Positions 55,930-64,000 of a DNA stretch of 64,000 nucleotides are shown piece after piece. The notes beneath the pieces are model-generated. The model saw only the letters and a list, made by a program, of their open reading frames with translations, did not search any database and was not told the DNA's origin. Position 1 is the stretch's first letter. Every line of letters begins with the position of its first letter. The position numbers and the translations under genes were made by a program. This stretch comes from Armatimonadota bacterium (GTDB lineage: Bacteria; Armatimonadota; UBA5829; DSUL01), in the NCBI GenBank assembly GCA_025998755.1, contig AP024674.1, forward strand, positions 1,726,162 to 1,790,161, written 5' to 3'.

Positions 55930-56445
55930 TTGAAAGCGGTCTTAGATCCTGGCCAAAACCTTAACAACCGTGCCGCTGTGACGCTTCTGGCACGGCAGGT
56001 GCGGCTCACGGCCATCTCCGCCGGGTCGGGCTTCGGACACGTGTTCGTATTTACTGCTCCACAATCCAACTGCATCGCCTTCATTGCGCAGAAAGACGGG
56101 GGTGTCGCCGTCGGAGCCGATAGAGCGCACGCCATTTGCCAGATCCGCAGTTCGGACGCAGGATTCATTCTGGTGGGAACAGTGGAAAAGCTCGATCCGG
56201 TGATCCGGGTCAACGCTCGCCCCCTCGAGGGGGCGACAGTACTGAAGGAGGGGGACACTCTGCGCATCGGAGAGGCAGTCTTCCTCTTCGAGACCTGCCT
56301 CGCGCCGGATCCTTCGTTGCGTGGACGGGATCTGACCGAAGAGCAGGGAATGGCACGAGTGTACGAGGCGCTCAAGGCGCTGGCGCGCGGAGTGGGTGTG
56401 GGACGGGAAGCCCACCAGCATCGTCACGGAGCCGGCCGCCGGTGA
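55930..56445 (+). CDS. FHA-like domain protein
   Basis: A 171-residue protein. The first part is beta-rich ('VRLTAISAGSGFGHVFVFTAP'), and residues about 45-125 follow the FHA layout with 'GADRAHAICQI' in place of the usual R-S-R-H block and 'VNARPLEGATVLKEGDTLRIGEAVFLFE' as closing strands. The phosphothreonine-binding serine/arginine residues are degenerate, so binding is uncertain. The TTG start at 55930 is inferred from where similarity and codon quality begin; the frame is open further upstream. Its stop overlaps the acpS start (GTGA). Confidence 0.6.
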   Translation: MKAVLDPGQNLNNRAAVTLLARQVRLTAISAGSGFGHVFVFTAPQSNCIAFIAQKDGGVAVGADRAHAICQIRSSDAGFILVGTVEKLDPVIRVNARPLEGATVLKEGDTLRIGEAVFLFETCLAPDPSLRGRDLTEEQGMARVYEALKALARGVGVGREAHQHRHGAGRR

Positions 56446-56798
56446 TCTGCGGCATCGGCACGGACATTCTGGAGATCGAGCGGATGCGCTCGTTTCTTGA
56501 GCGAGGGCCGCGCTGCGTTGACCGCGTGTTCACCCGCCGCGAGCAGGAGCTGGCAGCCGGCAAAGGCGATGCGGCGGCGTTCTTTGCCGGGCGTTTTGCC
56601 GCGAAGGAGGCGGTCGCCAAGGCGCTGGGCCCGCCGCTCGGGTGGCATGAAGTGGAGATTCTGGCGGATTCTTCAGGGCGGCCGGCGGTGGTGCTGCACG
56701 GCAGGGCGGCGCTCGCAGGCGAAGGAGCAAGGATCCTGGTCAGCATCTCTCATTCTCGAAGCCACGCCGTGGCGACGGCGGTGGTGGAGCGGTGCTGA
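56442..56798 (+). CDS. acpS: Holo-[acyl-carrier-protein] synthase
   Basis: Transfers phosphopantetheine from CoA to acyl carrier protein. The 118-residue protein has the two family motifs 'GIGTDILEIERM' (magnesium-binding aspartate) and 'FAGRFAAKEAVAKALG', plus 'VSISHSRSHAVATAV' at the end. Size is typical. GTG start overlaps the FHA-like gene. The NAD(P)HX repair gene follows, a common pairing. Confidence 0.95.
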   Translation: MICGIGTDILEIERMRSFLERGPRCVDRVFTRREQELAAGKGDAAAFFAGRFAAKEAVAKALGPPLGWHEVEILADSSGRPAVVLHGRAALAGEGARILVSISHSRSHAVATAVVERC

Positions 56799-56949
56799 GG
56801 GCGCTGCCGGGCGAAGGGTATACTGACGCGGGGAGAGGTGGGGACGCTCCCGCTGTGGAAAACAGGTTCTGCGCGGTCCGCCGGGCAAGCGGTCCCCGGA
56901 GATAACAAAAGCCCGACGGACGGCATCTAGGCACGGAGGCAAAGCGGCA

Positions 56950-58584
56950 ATGAGGGTTCTATGCGCCGAAGAGATGCGCGATATGGACCGGCGCGCGTTC
57001 GAGGAGTACGGCATCACCGGGGTCCAGCTGATGGAGATGGCCGGCCGCGCCGTCGCGCTGGTGGCCGACCACGTTCTGCAGGGACGCCTGGCGGGAGAGC
57101 TTCAGGCACATCCGTCGCCCGTGTTGACCTGGCTGGATGATCTGTCCCACGGCCAGACAAGCCTGCCCAGGCGCTCCGGACTCCGGGTATGCGCCGTCTG
57201 CGGTACGGGCAACAACGGGGGAGACGGTTTTGTGGCGGCTCGACATCTGGCAAACTGGGGTTACGACTGCACCATCTTCGTGGCGGGCGACCCGGGGCGC
57301 CTGCGGGGCGAGGCGCGGCTGAACTACGAAGCGCTGGTCCGCCGGGGGCTGCCTGTCATCGACGTCCCCGAAGTCTCCGAGCTGCGGGCACTGGAGCAGG
57401 CTGACTTGATCATTGACGCTCTCCTGGGCACGGGCATCCGCGGCGAGGTGATGGAGCGCATCAGCGAGGTAATGGACATCATCAACTCGGCGGAGGCTCC
57501 CGTGCTGTCCGTGGATATCCCCTCCGGCATCAATGCCGATACAGGGGAGGTATGCGGCAATGCGGTGGTGGCCGATGTCACGGTGACCTTCGCCGCACCC
57601 AAGACGGGCCTTTTGCTGTATCCGGGAGCGGACTTCGCCGGAGCCATCACCGTGGCGGACATTGGCATCCCGGCTCCTCTGATGGATCTGCGCGCGCCCG
57701 CGGGCAAACACATCATTGATGGAGCGATGGTCTCCGAGCTGATCCCGGAGCGGGAGAGCGACTCGCACAAGGGTGACCATGGACACGCGCTGCTGGTTGC
57801 GGGATCCCCCGGCATGACCGGAGCCGCGGAGATGGCGGGGCGCGCCTGCGTGCTCAGCGGGGCCGGATTGACGACGGTGGCGTGTCCCGTCGGAGTGCAC
57901 GCGACGCTGGCGGCGAAGTTCACAGAGGTGATGACCCTTCCCCTCGGCCAGCCATCGGAGGCGGCGCTGGCTCCCTCACATGCGAAGGCGCTGCTGGAAC
58001 AGATGGAACGGTGGACGGCTGTGGGGTTGGGGCCGGGGATCGGCCGAGACCCGCAGACGATCAGCTTTGTTAAAGATATAGTCCCAAAGCTGGACCGCTC
58101 CTTCGTGCTGGATGCAGACGCGCTGTTTGCGCTGGGCGAGGACGCGGCGAAGCTGCTGGCCGGGAAAGCGGATCTGGGCGTCATCACCCCCCACCCCGGT
58201 GAGCTGGCCCGGCTGCTGGGAACAGACGCAGAATGGGTGCAGTCGAACAGGCTGGAGGCGGCGGGCAGGGCCGCGGATGATTTTGGCGTGGTCTGCGTGC
58301 TAAAAGGGGCGCACACCATTGTGGCGGAGCCTCAGGGTCGGGCCTTCTTCAACCTGACCGGCAACGCGGGCCTGGCGAAAGGGGGATCCGGGGACGTTCT
58401 CACCGGCATCATCCTGGCGCTCCTGGCGCAGGGACTCGCACCGGTGGAGGCGGCCGCCGCCGGCGTGTGGCTGCACGGCCGGGCGGCTGATATCGCGGCG
58501 GCGCGAAGCAACCAGATCTCCTTGACCGCCACAGACTGTCTGAAAGCCATTCCCGAGGCGTTCTGCGAGGCGGGCGCGGCCTAG
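56950..58584 (+). CDS. nnr: Bifunctional NAD(P)HX epimerase/dehydratase
   Basis: Repairs hydrated NADH and NADPH. The 544-residue fusion has the YjeF-N epimerase domain at about 1-225 ('GNNGGDGFVAARHL', 'IDALLGTGIRGEV', 'VDIPSGINADTGEV') and the ADP-dependent dehydratase domain at about 240-540 ('GLGPGIGRD', 'VITPHPGELARLLG', 'GGSGDVLTGI'). A proline-containing insertion of about 25 residues lies before the first glycine motif. A normal ATG start follows an AGGAGGC-like site. Confidence 0.95.
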   Translation: MRVLCAEEMRDMDRRAFEEYGITGVQLMEMAGRAVALVADHVLQGRLAGELQAHPSPVLTWLDDLSHGQTSLPRRSGLRVCAVCGTGNNGGDGFVAARHLANWGYDCTIFVAGDPGRLRGEARLNYEALVRRGLPVIDVPEVSELRALEQADLIIDALLGTGIRGEVMERISEVMDIINSAEAPVLSVDIPSGINADTGEVCGNAVVADVTVTFAAPKTGLLLYPGADFAGAITVADIGIPAPLMDLRAPAGKHIIDGAMVSELIPERESDSHKGDHGHALLVAGSPGMTGAAEMAGRACVLSGAGLTTVACPVGVHATLAAKFTEVMTLPLGQPSEAALAPSHAKALLEQMERWTAVGLGPGIGRDPQTISFVKDIVPKLDRSFVLDADALFALGEDAAKLLAGKADLGVITPHPGELARLLGTDAEWVQSNRLEAAGRAADDFGVVCVLKGAHTIVAEPQGRAFFNLTGNAGLAKGGSGDVLTGIILALLAQGLAPVEAAAAGVWLHGRAADIAAARSNQISLTATDCLKAIPEAFCEAGAA

Positions 58585-58620
58585 CGGGACGAGAGGGATA
58601 GAACAGGAGCTGATGCAGCA

Positions 58621-59961
58621 ATGAAGGCGATGGTGCGTTGGAGCATCGCAGCGCTGACGGCGCTTTTCCTCTGTATCTTTCTGAGGACGGCTACGCTGGC
58701 AGCGCCGCCGGTGGGTGAGAAGGGGGACACGCCGGCGGCATCCTCCGCCGCGGATACCAAAGCGCCCCCCCAAGAAACAGCCCCCGGAAATGAAGCCAAA
58801 AAAGATTCGCCCAAAGAGAATGTCTCCGCCTCTGAGCTGAAGGGCAAGGTGCTGCCTCCCTCCGAGGGCGACTGGGTCTGGTGGGTGGAAGACGCCGATG
58901 GGAACGTGACGGCGGGGCCCATCGTCGCCCGGGGCGAGCAGTTCGAATGGGCAGCGGAAGCACCGGCAAAGCCTGAAGGAACGCTTCGCGTGCTGAACCG
59001 CCGGACCGGGAATATCGCCGCCTTGCCACTGGCAGACGCAGCGGACAAAGAGCCCAAGCTGGTGGATGCGGATTTCTCAGCGGCACACAGGTTGAAGGTG
59101 AAGGTGACGGGACGGTCCGGCGACCCGGTGGCGGCGGCTTTCGTTCGGCTGACCGACAGCGAAGGCAACGTGCAGACTCAAATAATTGCCGAGACGGACC
59201 GCGGCGAAGCCGTCTTCCACAACGTGGCGCTCGGGAAAGCCACTATCGAGGCCCGGTCGGGCGATGTGGGAATCACGCAAGAGGTGCGCCTGGAGCGTGA
59301 GAGAAAGAGCCCTGAGGCTCTGGCCGAGGTGGTGCTGGCTGGAGACGTGCCCACCGTCCCCGCCAAGGGCGACAGCGAAAGCCCGGGCAAGAAAGAGGAG
59401 CGCGCTCCCGCTGGCGGCGCCAGGACTCTCCAGGCGGTGGTCTCGCTGATCATCCTGGCGGCGGTGGTGGTCATTCTGGCCATCGTTCTCAAAAACCGGC
59501 GGGTGACCCTGCGCTCGGCCCTGCAGAAGGCAGGGATCGCCATCGAGGAAGATCAACCCGCCGCTACTCCAGCGCCGGTGCCTCCCGGAGTCCCGCCGCT
59601 CGACCCGGACCTTGTGGGGCCCGCTCCGACCGTCCCGCCCACGTCCGCTCCAGGGCCAGCCGCGGCACCCTCCGGCCCGAAACTGGTGGGTGTAGCTGGC
59701 AGATATGCGGGCGTGATCTTTCCCGTGAAGCCCGACGTCGCAGTTATCGGCAGAGAGATGACCTGCGACATCGCCCTGACGGACGATGCGACCACATCCC
59801 GCAGACACGCCACCATCAGCCGCTCGGGGGACGCGTTCGTCATCCGGGATGAGGGGAGCTCCAACGGTACGCTGGTCAACGGACTGAAGATCACCGAACA
59901 CCCCCTGAAGAACGGGGACGAGGTGCAGATCGGCTCCACCCGTTTCCGTTTCGAAGCCTGA
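58621..59961 (+). CDS. Membrane-anchored FHA domain protein
   Basis: A 446-residue protein: signal peptide about 1-28, an extracytoplasmic region with a beta-sandwich-like domain at about 155-240 ('RLKVKVTGRSGDPVAAAFVRL'), a transmembrane helix at about 270-291, a proline linker, and a cytoplasmic FHA domain at 353-446. The FHA domain has the phosphothreonine-binding residues: G377-R378, 'SRRH' 393-396 and 'SSNGTLVNG'. It could link an outside signal to threonine phosphorylation inside. It opens the FHA-VWA-PP2C island. Confidence 0.9.
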   Translation: MKAMVRWSIAALTALFLCIFLRTATLAAPPVGEKGDTPAASSAADTKAPPQETAPGNEAKKDSPKENVSASELKGKVLPPSEGDWVWWVEDADGNVTAGPIVARGEQFEWAAEAPAKPEGTLRVLNRRTGNIAALPLADAADKEPKLVDADFSAAHRLKVKVTGRSGDPVAAAFVRLTDSEGNVQTQIIAETDRGEAVFHNVALGKATIEARSGDVGITQEVRLERERKSPEALAEVVLAGDVPTVPAKGDSESPGKKEERAPAGGARTLQAVVSLIILAAVVVILAIVLKNRRVTLRSALQKAGIAIEEDQPAATPAPVPPGVPPLDPDLVGPAPTVPPTSAPGPAAAPSGPKLVGVAGRYAGVIFPVKPDVAVIGREMTCDIALTDDATTSRRHATISRSGDAFVIRDEGSSNGTLVNGLKITEHPLKNGDEVQIGSTRFRFEA

Positions 59962-59968
59962 GCGCCCT

Positions 59969-61417
59969 ATGGTCTCACTGGTCAAGCTGACCCGCAACCT
60001 GATCGGAGGGGTGGCCGGGGCCATCGCCGGGTGGCTCATCGTGGAGCCCTGGCCCTGGCTGACCACCGACCCCGCCCCCGGTCAGCCGTCACCGACATCG
60101 CTCGCCGCGCTGGCGGTGCTGGGGATGATCGTGGGCGGCGCGATGGGAGCCGGGCTGGGAGCCGCGGAGGGCGTCAACTCGGGGTCGCAGAGGCAACTTG
60201 CCCGTTCGCTTGCCATCGGGCTGCTGGTCGGGGTGGCGGGAGGGCTGGTTGGCATCTATCTGGGCCAGATGATCTACGCAGCGCTCGCTCCGTCGCCGGG
60301 AGGCGTGGGGGGGCTGCTGGATTTCGTCAGCCAGATGGTGGCGCGAACGCTGGGATGGGCGCTCTGGGGAGTGCTGATCGGGGCAGCGCAGGGAATTGCC
60401 ACAGGTTCGGCCCGGCGGATCGCCCTGGGAGCGCTGGGCGGTGTCGCTGGAGGAGCGGCAGGCGGCTTCGTTTTCGAGCTGCTGGCGCAGACAACGGGCG
60501 GGCTGATGACGGGGGAAGCGCTCAGACTGCTGGGATTCGTCTCCATCGGTGCGGGAATCGGGCTGCTCTCCTCGCTGGCGCAGGAAATGTTCAAGCAGGC
60601 GTGGGTCCGGGTTCTGGTGGGCCGTGGAGAAGGCCGCGAGTTCCAGATCGCCAAACCGGAGACCTTCGTGGGACGGGACGAGCTTGCAGACATCCCGCTG
60701 TTCGGCGACCCGCAGATCGCGAAGCGGCACCTGATCATCCGGCAGGTGAACGGGCGCTATGAAGCGGTTGCGGCGCAGCCAGGCCTAGCCTTCTCGGTGA
60801 ACGGACAGATGGTGTCCAGCGCTCCGCTGAAGGACGGCGATATCATCGGGGTGGGGTCACGCCAACTTGAGTTCCATGAGCGGGTCACCCGCACGGCCGC
60901 CGGAGCCGCGATGGGATATCCGCCATCTCCGTGGTCCGGGCAGGCCACTCAGGTGAGCACGCCTCCGCCGGTGGAGACACCGCCGGGAGTCTGCGCCTTC
61001 TGCGGGCAGACTAAAGATGCTTATGGCGGATGCGCCTGCACGGTGGGAGCGCCGTCTCCGGTGCAGACGGCCGACTACGTGCCTGGCCAGGCCACCGGAG
61101 CCACAACGCAGGTGATGGGAGCGGGAGCCGTCTGGACGCTTCAGGTGATCTCCGGGCCGCAGGCCGGGCGCAGCTTGACTCTCTCGGAGGGGCATACAGT
61201 GACCGCCGGCCGGTCGCCGGATGCCGATCTGTCGCTGGAAGGGGACACGTTCGCTTCGCGCAGGCATGCCGTATTTTCGGTGCAGGGAGGGCAACCGGTG
61301 GTGGAGGACGCAGGGAGCACCAACGGCACTCTGGTCAACGGGGTTCGCGTGACCCGGCACACGCTGACGAGCGGCGACACTGTGAGCATCGGGCAGACGC
61401 AGATCCGCGTGGTCTGA
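59969..61417 (+). CDS. Multi-span membrane protein with two FHA domains
   Basis: A 482-residue protein. The first 200 residues hold several glycine/alanine-rich membrane segments. Next come a first FHA domain at about 213-300 ('VGRDELADIPLFGDPQIAKRHL'), a linker with a CxxC...CxC zinc-ribbon-like 'CAFCGQTKDAYGGCAC' and a TTQVMGAG motif. A second, canonical FHA domain lies at about 390-482 ('AGRSPDADL', 'SRRHAVF', 'STNGTLVNG'). The first FHA lacks the S/T-N-G-T loop and may be degenerate. It lies 7 bases after the preceding gene. Confidence 0.88.
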   Translation: MVSLVKLTRNLIGGVAGAIAGWLIVEPWPWLTTDPAPGQPSPTSLAALAVLGMIVGGAMGAGLGAAEGVNSGSQRQLARSLAIGLLVGVAGGLVGIYLGQMIYAALAPSPGGVGGLLDFVSQMVARTLGWALWGVLIGAAQGIATGSARRIALGALGGVAGGAAGGFVFELLAQTTGGLMTGEALRLLGFVSIGAGIGLLSSLAQEMFKQAWVRVLVGRGEGREFQIAKPETFVGRDELADIPLFGDPQIAKRHLIIRQVNGRYEAVAAQPGLAFSVNGQMVSSAPLKDGDIIGVGSRQLEFHERVTRTAAGAAMGYPPSPWSGQATQVSTPPPVETPPGVCAFCGQTKDAYGGCACTVGAPSPVQTADYVPGQATGATTQVMGAGAVWTLQVISGPQAGRSLTLSEGHTVTAGRSPDADLSLEGDTFASRRHAVFSVQGGQPVVEDAGSTNGTLVNGVRVTRHTLTSGDTVSIGQTQIRVV

Positions 61418-61441
61418 ACACGCGACAGGAGCCAGAACATT

Positions 61442-62794
61442 ATGGACAGGACTCAGCAACTGGGAGGAGATGCCGACCGCACACGCGCCATCCATCCCAA
61501 TCCGTCAGTGACACAGGCGATGGGGGCGGATCCCGGCCGGACGCAGATGGCCGGGATGGACACGGGCTCGGTGCAACTGGAGGTTATCGCGGGGAACACG
61601 CACGCCCTGTCCACACGCAACACGCGGGAGCATGTGCTGGTGCGGGCGCGCGCCGGGCAGTTCGCCTCGGGCCAGCGAATGCCCCTGAACATCTGTCTGC
61701 TGCTGGACCGCAGCGGCTCCATGGAAGGACAGCCGCTGGAGTTCGCAAAGCAGGCGATGTATTACGTGGTGGATCTGCTGCAACCCGCGGACGTGCTCTC
61801 CATCGTCACCTTTGAAGACACGGTGGAGGTGCTAATGCCGGCCCGAAGGGTTGTGAACAAGGACCTCATCAAGCAGCACATCGCCCGCATCCAGCCAGGG
61901 AACACCACCAATCTGTACGATGGTTTCGTCGCGGCGTGCAGCCAGGTGGCCTCTGTGCCGCCCGGCTACATCAACCGCGTGCTCCTGCTGACAGACGGCG
62001 AGCCAACCGCCGGTTTGACGGATTTCCAGTCGATTGTGGGCCAGGTGGCGGAGCAGAAAAGTCGCGGCATCACCCTGACCGCACTCGGCTTCGGGCAGGA
62101 GTACAATGAGGAGCTGCTGGCCGGGATGGCCAAGCGCTCCGGAGGCAACTACTACTATATTCCCCGCCCCGAGATGCTGCCCGAGGTGTTCCGCCGGGAG
62201 ATGGACGCGCTGATGTCCGTGGTGGCCCGGAACCTGCGACTGACATTCCGGCTTCCCCGATGGACGCAGGTACGGCAGGTCTACGGCAAACTGCCAGTAT
62301 GGGGGGACCGTCGAGTGGATGTGACCTTGGCGGACCTGGAGCGCGGAGCGGCCGTCTCCGCGCTGGCGGAGCTGGAGCTGGGGAACCGTCCTGCGGGCAC
62401 GTACCGTGTGGCGCAGGTGGAGCTCGTGTATGACGACGTCGTCAGCGGCCGCGAGGAGCGCCGCAGCGCGGATGTGGTGCTTGAGTTCACCGCGGACGAG
62501 GGTCTGGTGAAGGCGGGACGCAACCCGATGGTGGACCAGGAGCTGGAAGTGGCGCTGGCGTCGCGCAACCTGGAGCAGACCGTAATGGGGATGCGCACCC
62601 AGGCCATTAGCGCGACGGCGGCTGTGGCGGAACTCGAAAAGACCCAGGCGCTGCTGGCGGCGCAGGGGAGGACTCTGGAGGCGGCCCAACTGCAGGAAGC
62701 GATAAACGCAGCCAGGGCCGGCGAAGACCTGCAAAAGACCCTAGTGGGCACCATCCTGAATCTGGACCAGGGAAAGACGCGATCGGGAGACTAG
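61442..62794 (+). CDS. VWA domain protein with TQ-rich N terminus
   Basis: A 450-residue cytoplasmic protein. The VWA domain at about 82-260 has a complete metal site: D89-x-S91-x-S93 in 'LLDRSGSM', a downstream threonine in 'PGNTTNLYDG' and aspartate in 'LLTDGEPT'. The first 40 residues are rich in threonine-glutamine pairs ('RTQQL', 'VTQAMGAD', 'RTQMAGMD'), plausible phosphothreonine sites for FHA partners. A helical tail ends the protein. There are no membrane segments. VWA proteins with PP2C and kinase neighbours occur in TerY-type and other phospho-signalling clusters. Confidence 0.9.
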   Translation: MDRTQQLGGDADRTRAIHPNPSVTQAMGADPGRTQMAGMDTGSVQLEVIAGNTHALSTRNTREHVLVRARAGQFASGQRMPLNICLLLDRSGSMEGQPLEFAKQAMYYVVDLLQPADVLSIVTFEDTVEVLMPARRVVNKDLIKQHIARIQPGNTTNLYDGFVAACSQVASVPPGYINRVLLLTDGEPTAGLTDFQSIVGQVAEQKSRGITLTALGFGQEYNEELLAGMAKRSGGNYYYIPRPEMLPEVFRREMDALMSVVARNLRLTFRLPRWTQVRQVYGKLPVWGDRRVDVTLADLERGAAVSALAELELGNRPAGTYRVAQVELVYDDVVSGREERRSADVVLEFTADEGLVKAGRNPMVDQELEVALASRNLEQTVMGMRTQAISATAAVAELEKTQALLAAQGRTLEAAQLQEAINAARAGEDLQKTLVGTILNLDQGKTRSGD

Positions 62795-62806
62795 AGGGAG
62801 GACGCA

Positions 62807-63766
62807 ATGCAGGACCAGGAACGTACGATGCTGGCGGGCGGAGCGCCCGACGCGGGACGGACCCAAGCGCTTCCTCAGGCGGAGGCCACGCAGATGGGCG
62901 CATCGGTGGAATGCCCGGTCTGCCGCTCCCGCAACATTCCAGGGGATCTTTTCTGCTGGGACTGCGGATTCCTGCTGACGGGCACTCCCGGTGAGGCTCC
63001 GGAGGCTCCTCGCGGACCTACCGCGAAGCTTGTTGACCCACGAAGCGGACGCAGCTTCGCGCTGCAGAAGGGCCTGAACACCGTGGGACGGCAGGACACG
63101 GACGTGCTGCTGAGCGACCCGAGCGTCAGCCGCCGTCACGCAACCATTGAGGTTCGCGAGTCGGATGCCGTGGTCACAGACACCGGCAGCACCAATGGAA
63201 CCCTCGTGGCGGGAACCCGTCTGGGAGAGGGTGAGCAGGCCGTCATCAGCGCAGGGCAGGAGGTTCGCTTCGGCAATTGTGCGCTGATCTTCGAAATGGA
63301 AGCCGTGCAGGAATCATCAACTGGTGATGAACCGCCCGACGCCGAAGCTCAGTCCCCGGGGGAAGCTGTTGCGGAGGTAACGCCGGAACCGGAGCCGGAG
63401 GGCGAAGAAAGGTTGGAGGAAGCCGGGCCGTCCGGAGCCGCAGAGGCTGAGGAACTCTCCGGTCAAGCCGTTGGGGTTCTGACAGTGAGGGAGACAGGGG
63501 AGCGATTCACTGTGGGGCCTGACGGAGCGAGCATTGGAAGGCGGTCCAGCAACGACATCGTGCTGTCCGATGCCTATGTCTCGGGCCAGCACGCCATTAT
63601 TGCATTCCGGGACGGCGCGTTCCACCTGACTGACATCGGAAGCACGAACGGAACACTTTTGAACGGCAACCGTCTTGAGCCGAACGTGCCGGCAGAGCTT
63701 TCCGCCGGCGATGAGATCCGGATGGGTCAGCTGACCCTTGAGTTCTCCCTGGAGGAGGCGGGGTGA
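62807..63766 (+). CDS. Zinc-ribbon protein with two FHA domains
   Basis: A 319-residue protein. The N-terminal tail carries 'RTMLAGG', 'RTQAL' and 'ATQMGA', followed by a zinc ribbon ('CPVC' and 'CWDC', 36-53). A first FHA domain lies at about 72-165 ('VGRQDTDV', 'SRRHATIEV', 'STNGTLV'), then an acidic linker, and a second FHA at about 222-315 ('IGRRSSNDI', 'SGQHAII', 'STNGTLLNG'). Both have the binding loops. In the second, the usual arginine of S-R-x-H is replaced by glycine-glutamine, which may change affinity. Its stop overlaps the phosphatase start (TGATG). Confidence 0.9.
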   Translation: MQDQERTMLAGGAPDAGRTQALPQAEATQMGASVECPVCRSRNIPGDLFCWDCGFLLTGTPGEAPEAPRGPTAKLVDPRSGRSFALQKGLNTVGRQDTDVLLSDPSVSRRHATIEVRESDAVVTDTGSTNGTLVAGTRLGEGEQAVISAGQEVRFGNCALIFEMEAVQESSTGDEPPDAEAQSPGEAVAEVTPEPEPEGEERLEEAGPSGAAEAEELSGQAVGVLTVRETGERFTVGPDGASIGRRSSNDIVLSDAYVSGQHAIIAFRDGAFHLTDIGSTNGTLLNGNRLEPNVPAELSAGDEIRMGQLTLEFSLEEAG

Positions 63767-64000
63767 TGGCCGAGGAGACGGAGATCACGGCCCGCTTCGC
63801 CCGGGAGGAGCTGCAGGCTGGCTGGAACGAGCGCGGCACTCCGGCGCGGCGCTTCGCCCGTCTGCTGCTGGGAGCGAAGACCGACCTTGGCTGCGTGCGG
63901 GAAAACAACGAGGATAAGTTCGAATTCTATATCCCCTCGGACGCTCGCGTGCTGGCATGGAGGGGGATCGCGCTTGCCGTCTCGGACGGTATGGGCGGGC
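63766..64000 (+). CDS. PP2C-family serine/threonine phosphatase, N-terminal part
   Basis: The first 78 codons of a gene cut by the window end. After a 35-residue N-terminal extension the PP2C opening is clear: 'GAKTDLGCVRENNEDKFE' with its metal-binding aspartate, then 'ALAVSDGMGG', the second metal motif. It would remove phosphate from serine and threonine residues, the counterpart of the FHA readers upstream. A Ser/Thr kinase is expected beyond the window but is not seen. ATG overlaps the previous stop. Confidence 0.9.
   Translation, partial: MAEETEITARFAREELQAGWNERGTPARRFARLLLGAKTDLGCVRENNEDKFEFYIPSDARVLAWRGIALAVSDGMGG

Overview
The window reads as a GC-rich chromosomal segment of a diderm bacterium. 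A PilQ secretin and PEP-CTERM sorting tails imply an outer membrane. SepF, DivIVA, a YlmE/YggT-type cluster, MutS2, SpoIID and PyrR-type RNA attenuation are more usual in Firmicutes, Cyanobacteria and related phyla. This mixture fits a diderm Terrabacteria lineage such as Armatimonadota. That placement is inference from gene content only. Most genes are tightly packed and many start and stop codons overlap (ATGA, GTGA, TGATG).

Layout. 1-10185: a complete UMP biosynthesis operon on the minus strand, pyrR-pyrB-pyrC-carA-carB-pyrK-pyrD-pyrF, behind a sigma70-type promoter and a PyrR-binding attenuator leader; the 3' end of a plus-strand gene overlaps the operon end. 10239-18090: two PEP-CTERM proteins, an MscS channel, a RecB-like nuclease, a three-gene envelope operon (penicillin-binding-type transpeptidase, SpoIID, secreted AMMECR1 domain) and a secreted protein with three Spy/CpxP-like repeats. 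18462-27076: a YetA/rhamnogalacturonan-lyase-like protein, gnd, an Lrp-type ligand domain, mutS2, hemerythrin and an N-acylglucosamine 2-epimerase-like enzyme. 27077-30123: a probable rearranged module with two zinc-type and zinc-less MDR dehydrogenases between 214-bp direct repeats; the right copy contains the 3' end of a large PDZ protein gene (30039-33338). 33958-34348: tmRNA.

34667-47330: a type IV pilus operon, pilM-N-O-P-Q-B-T-T-C, whose last gene, translationally coupled to pilC, is a sigma-70 factor fused to a degenerate GGDEF domain that keeps an RxxD inhibitory-site motif. I consider this the most interesting object in the window: a candidate cyclic-di-GMP-responsive sigma factor wired into the pilus operon. 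47405-49657: an oxidoreductase/sugar isomerase pair with its own promoter and terminator. 49736-53711: a cell-division (ylm-like) cluster, YggS-SepF-ProC-YggT-DivIVA-DUF2500-like-YggU. 53752-58584: a large secreted protein, a DnaA-box-like intergenic region, an FHA-like protein, acpS and the NAD(P)HX repair enzyme. 58621-64000: a phospho-signalling island of three FHA proteins, a VWA protein and a PP2C phosphatase cut by the window end. Three of these proteins share short TQ-x-MG/TQMAG motifs that could be phosphothreonine ligands for the FHA domains.
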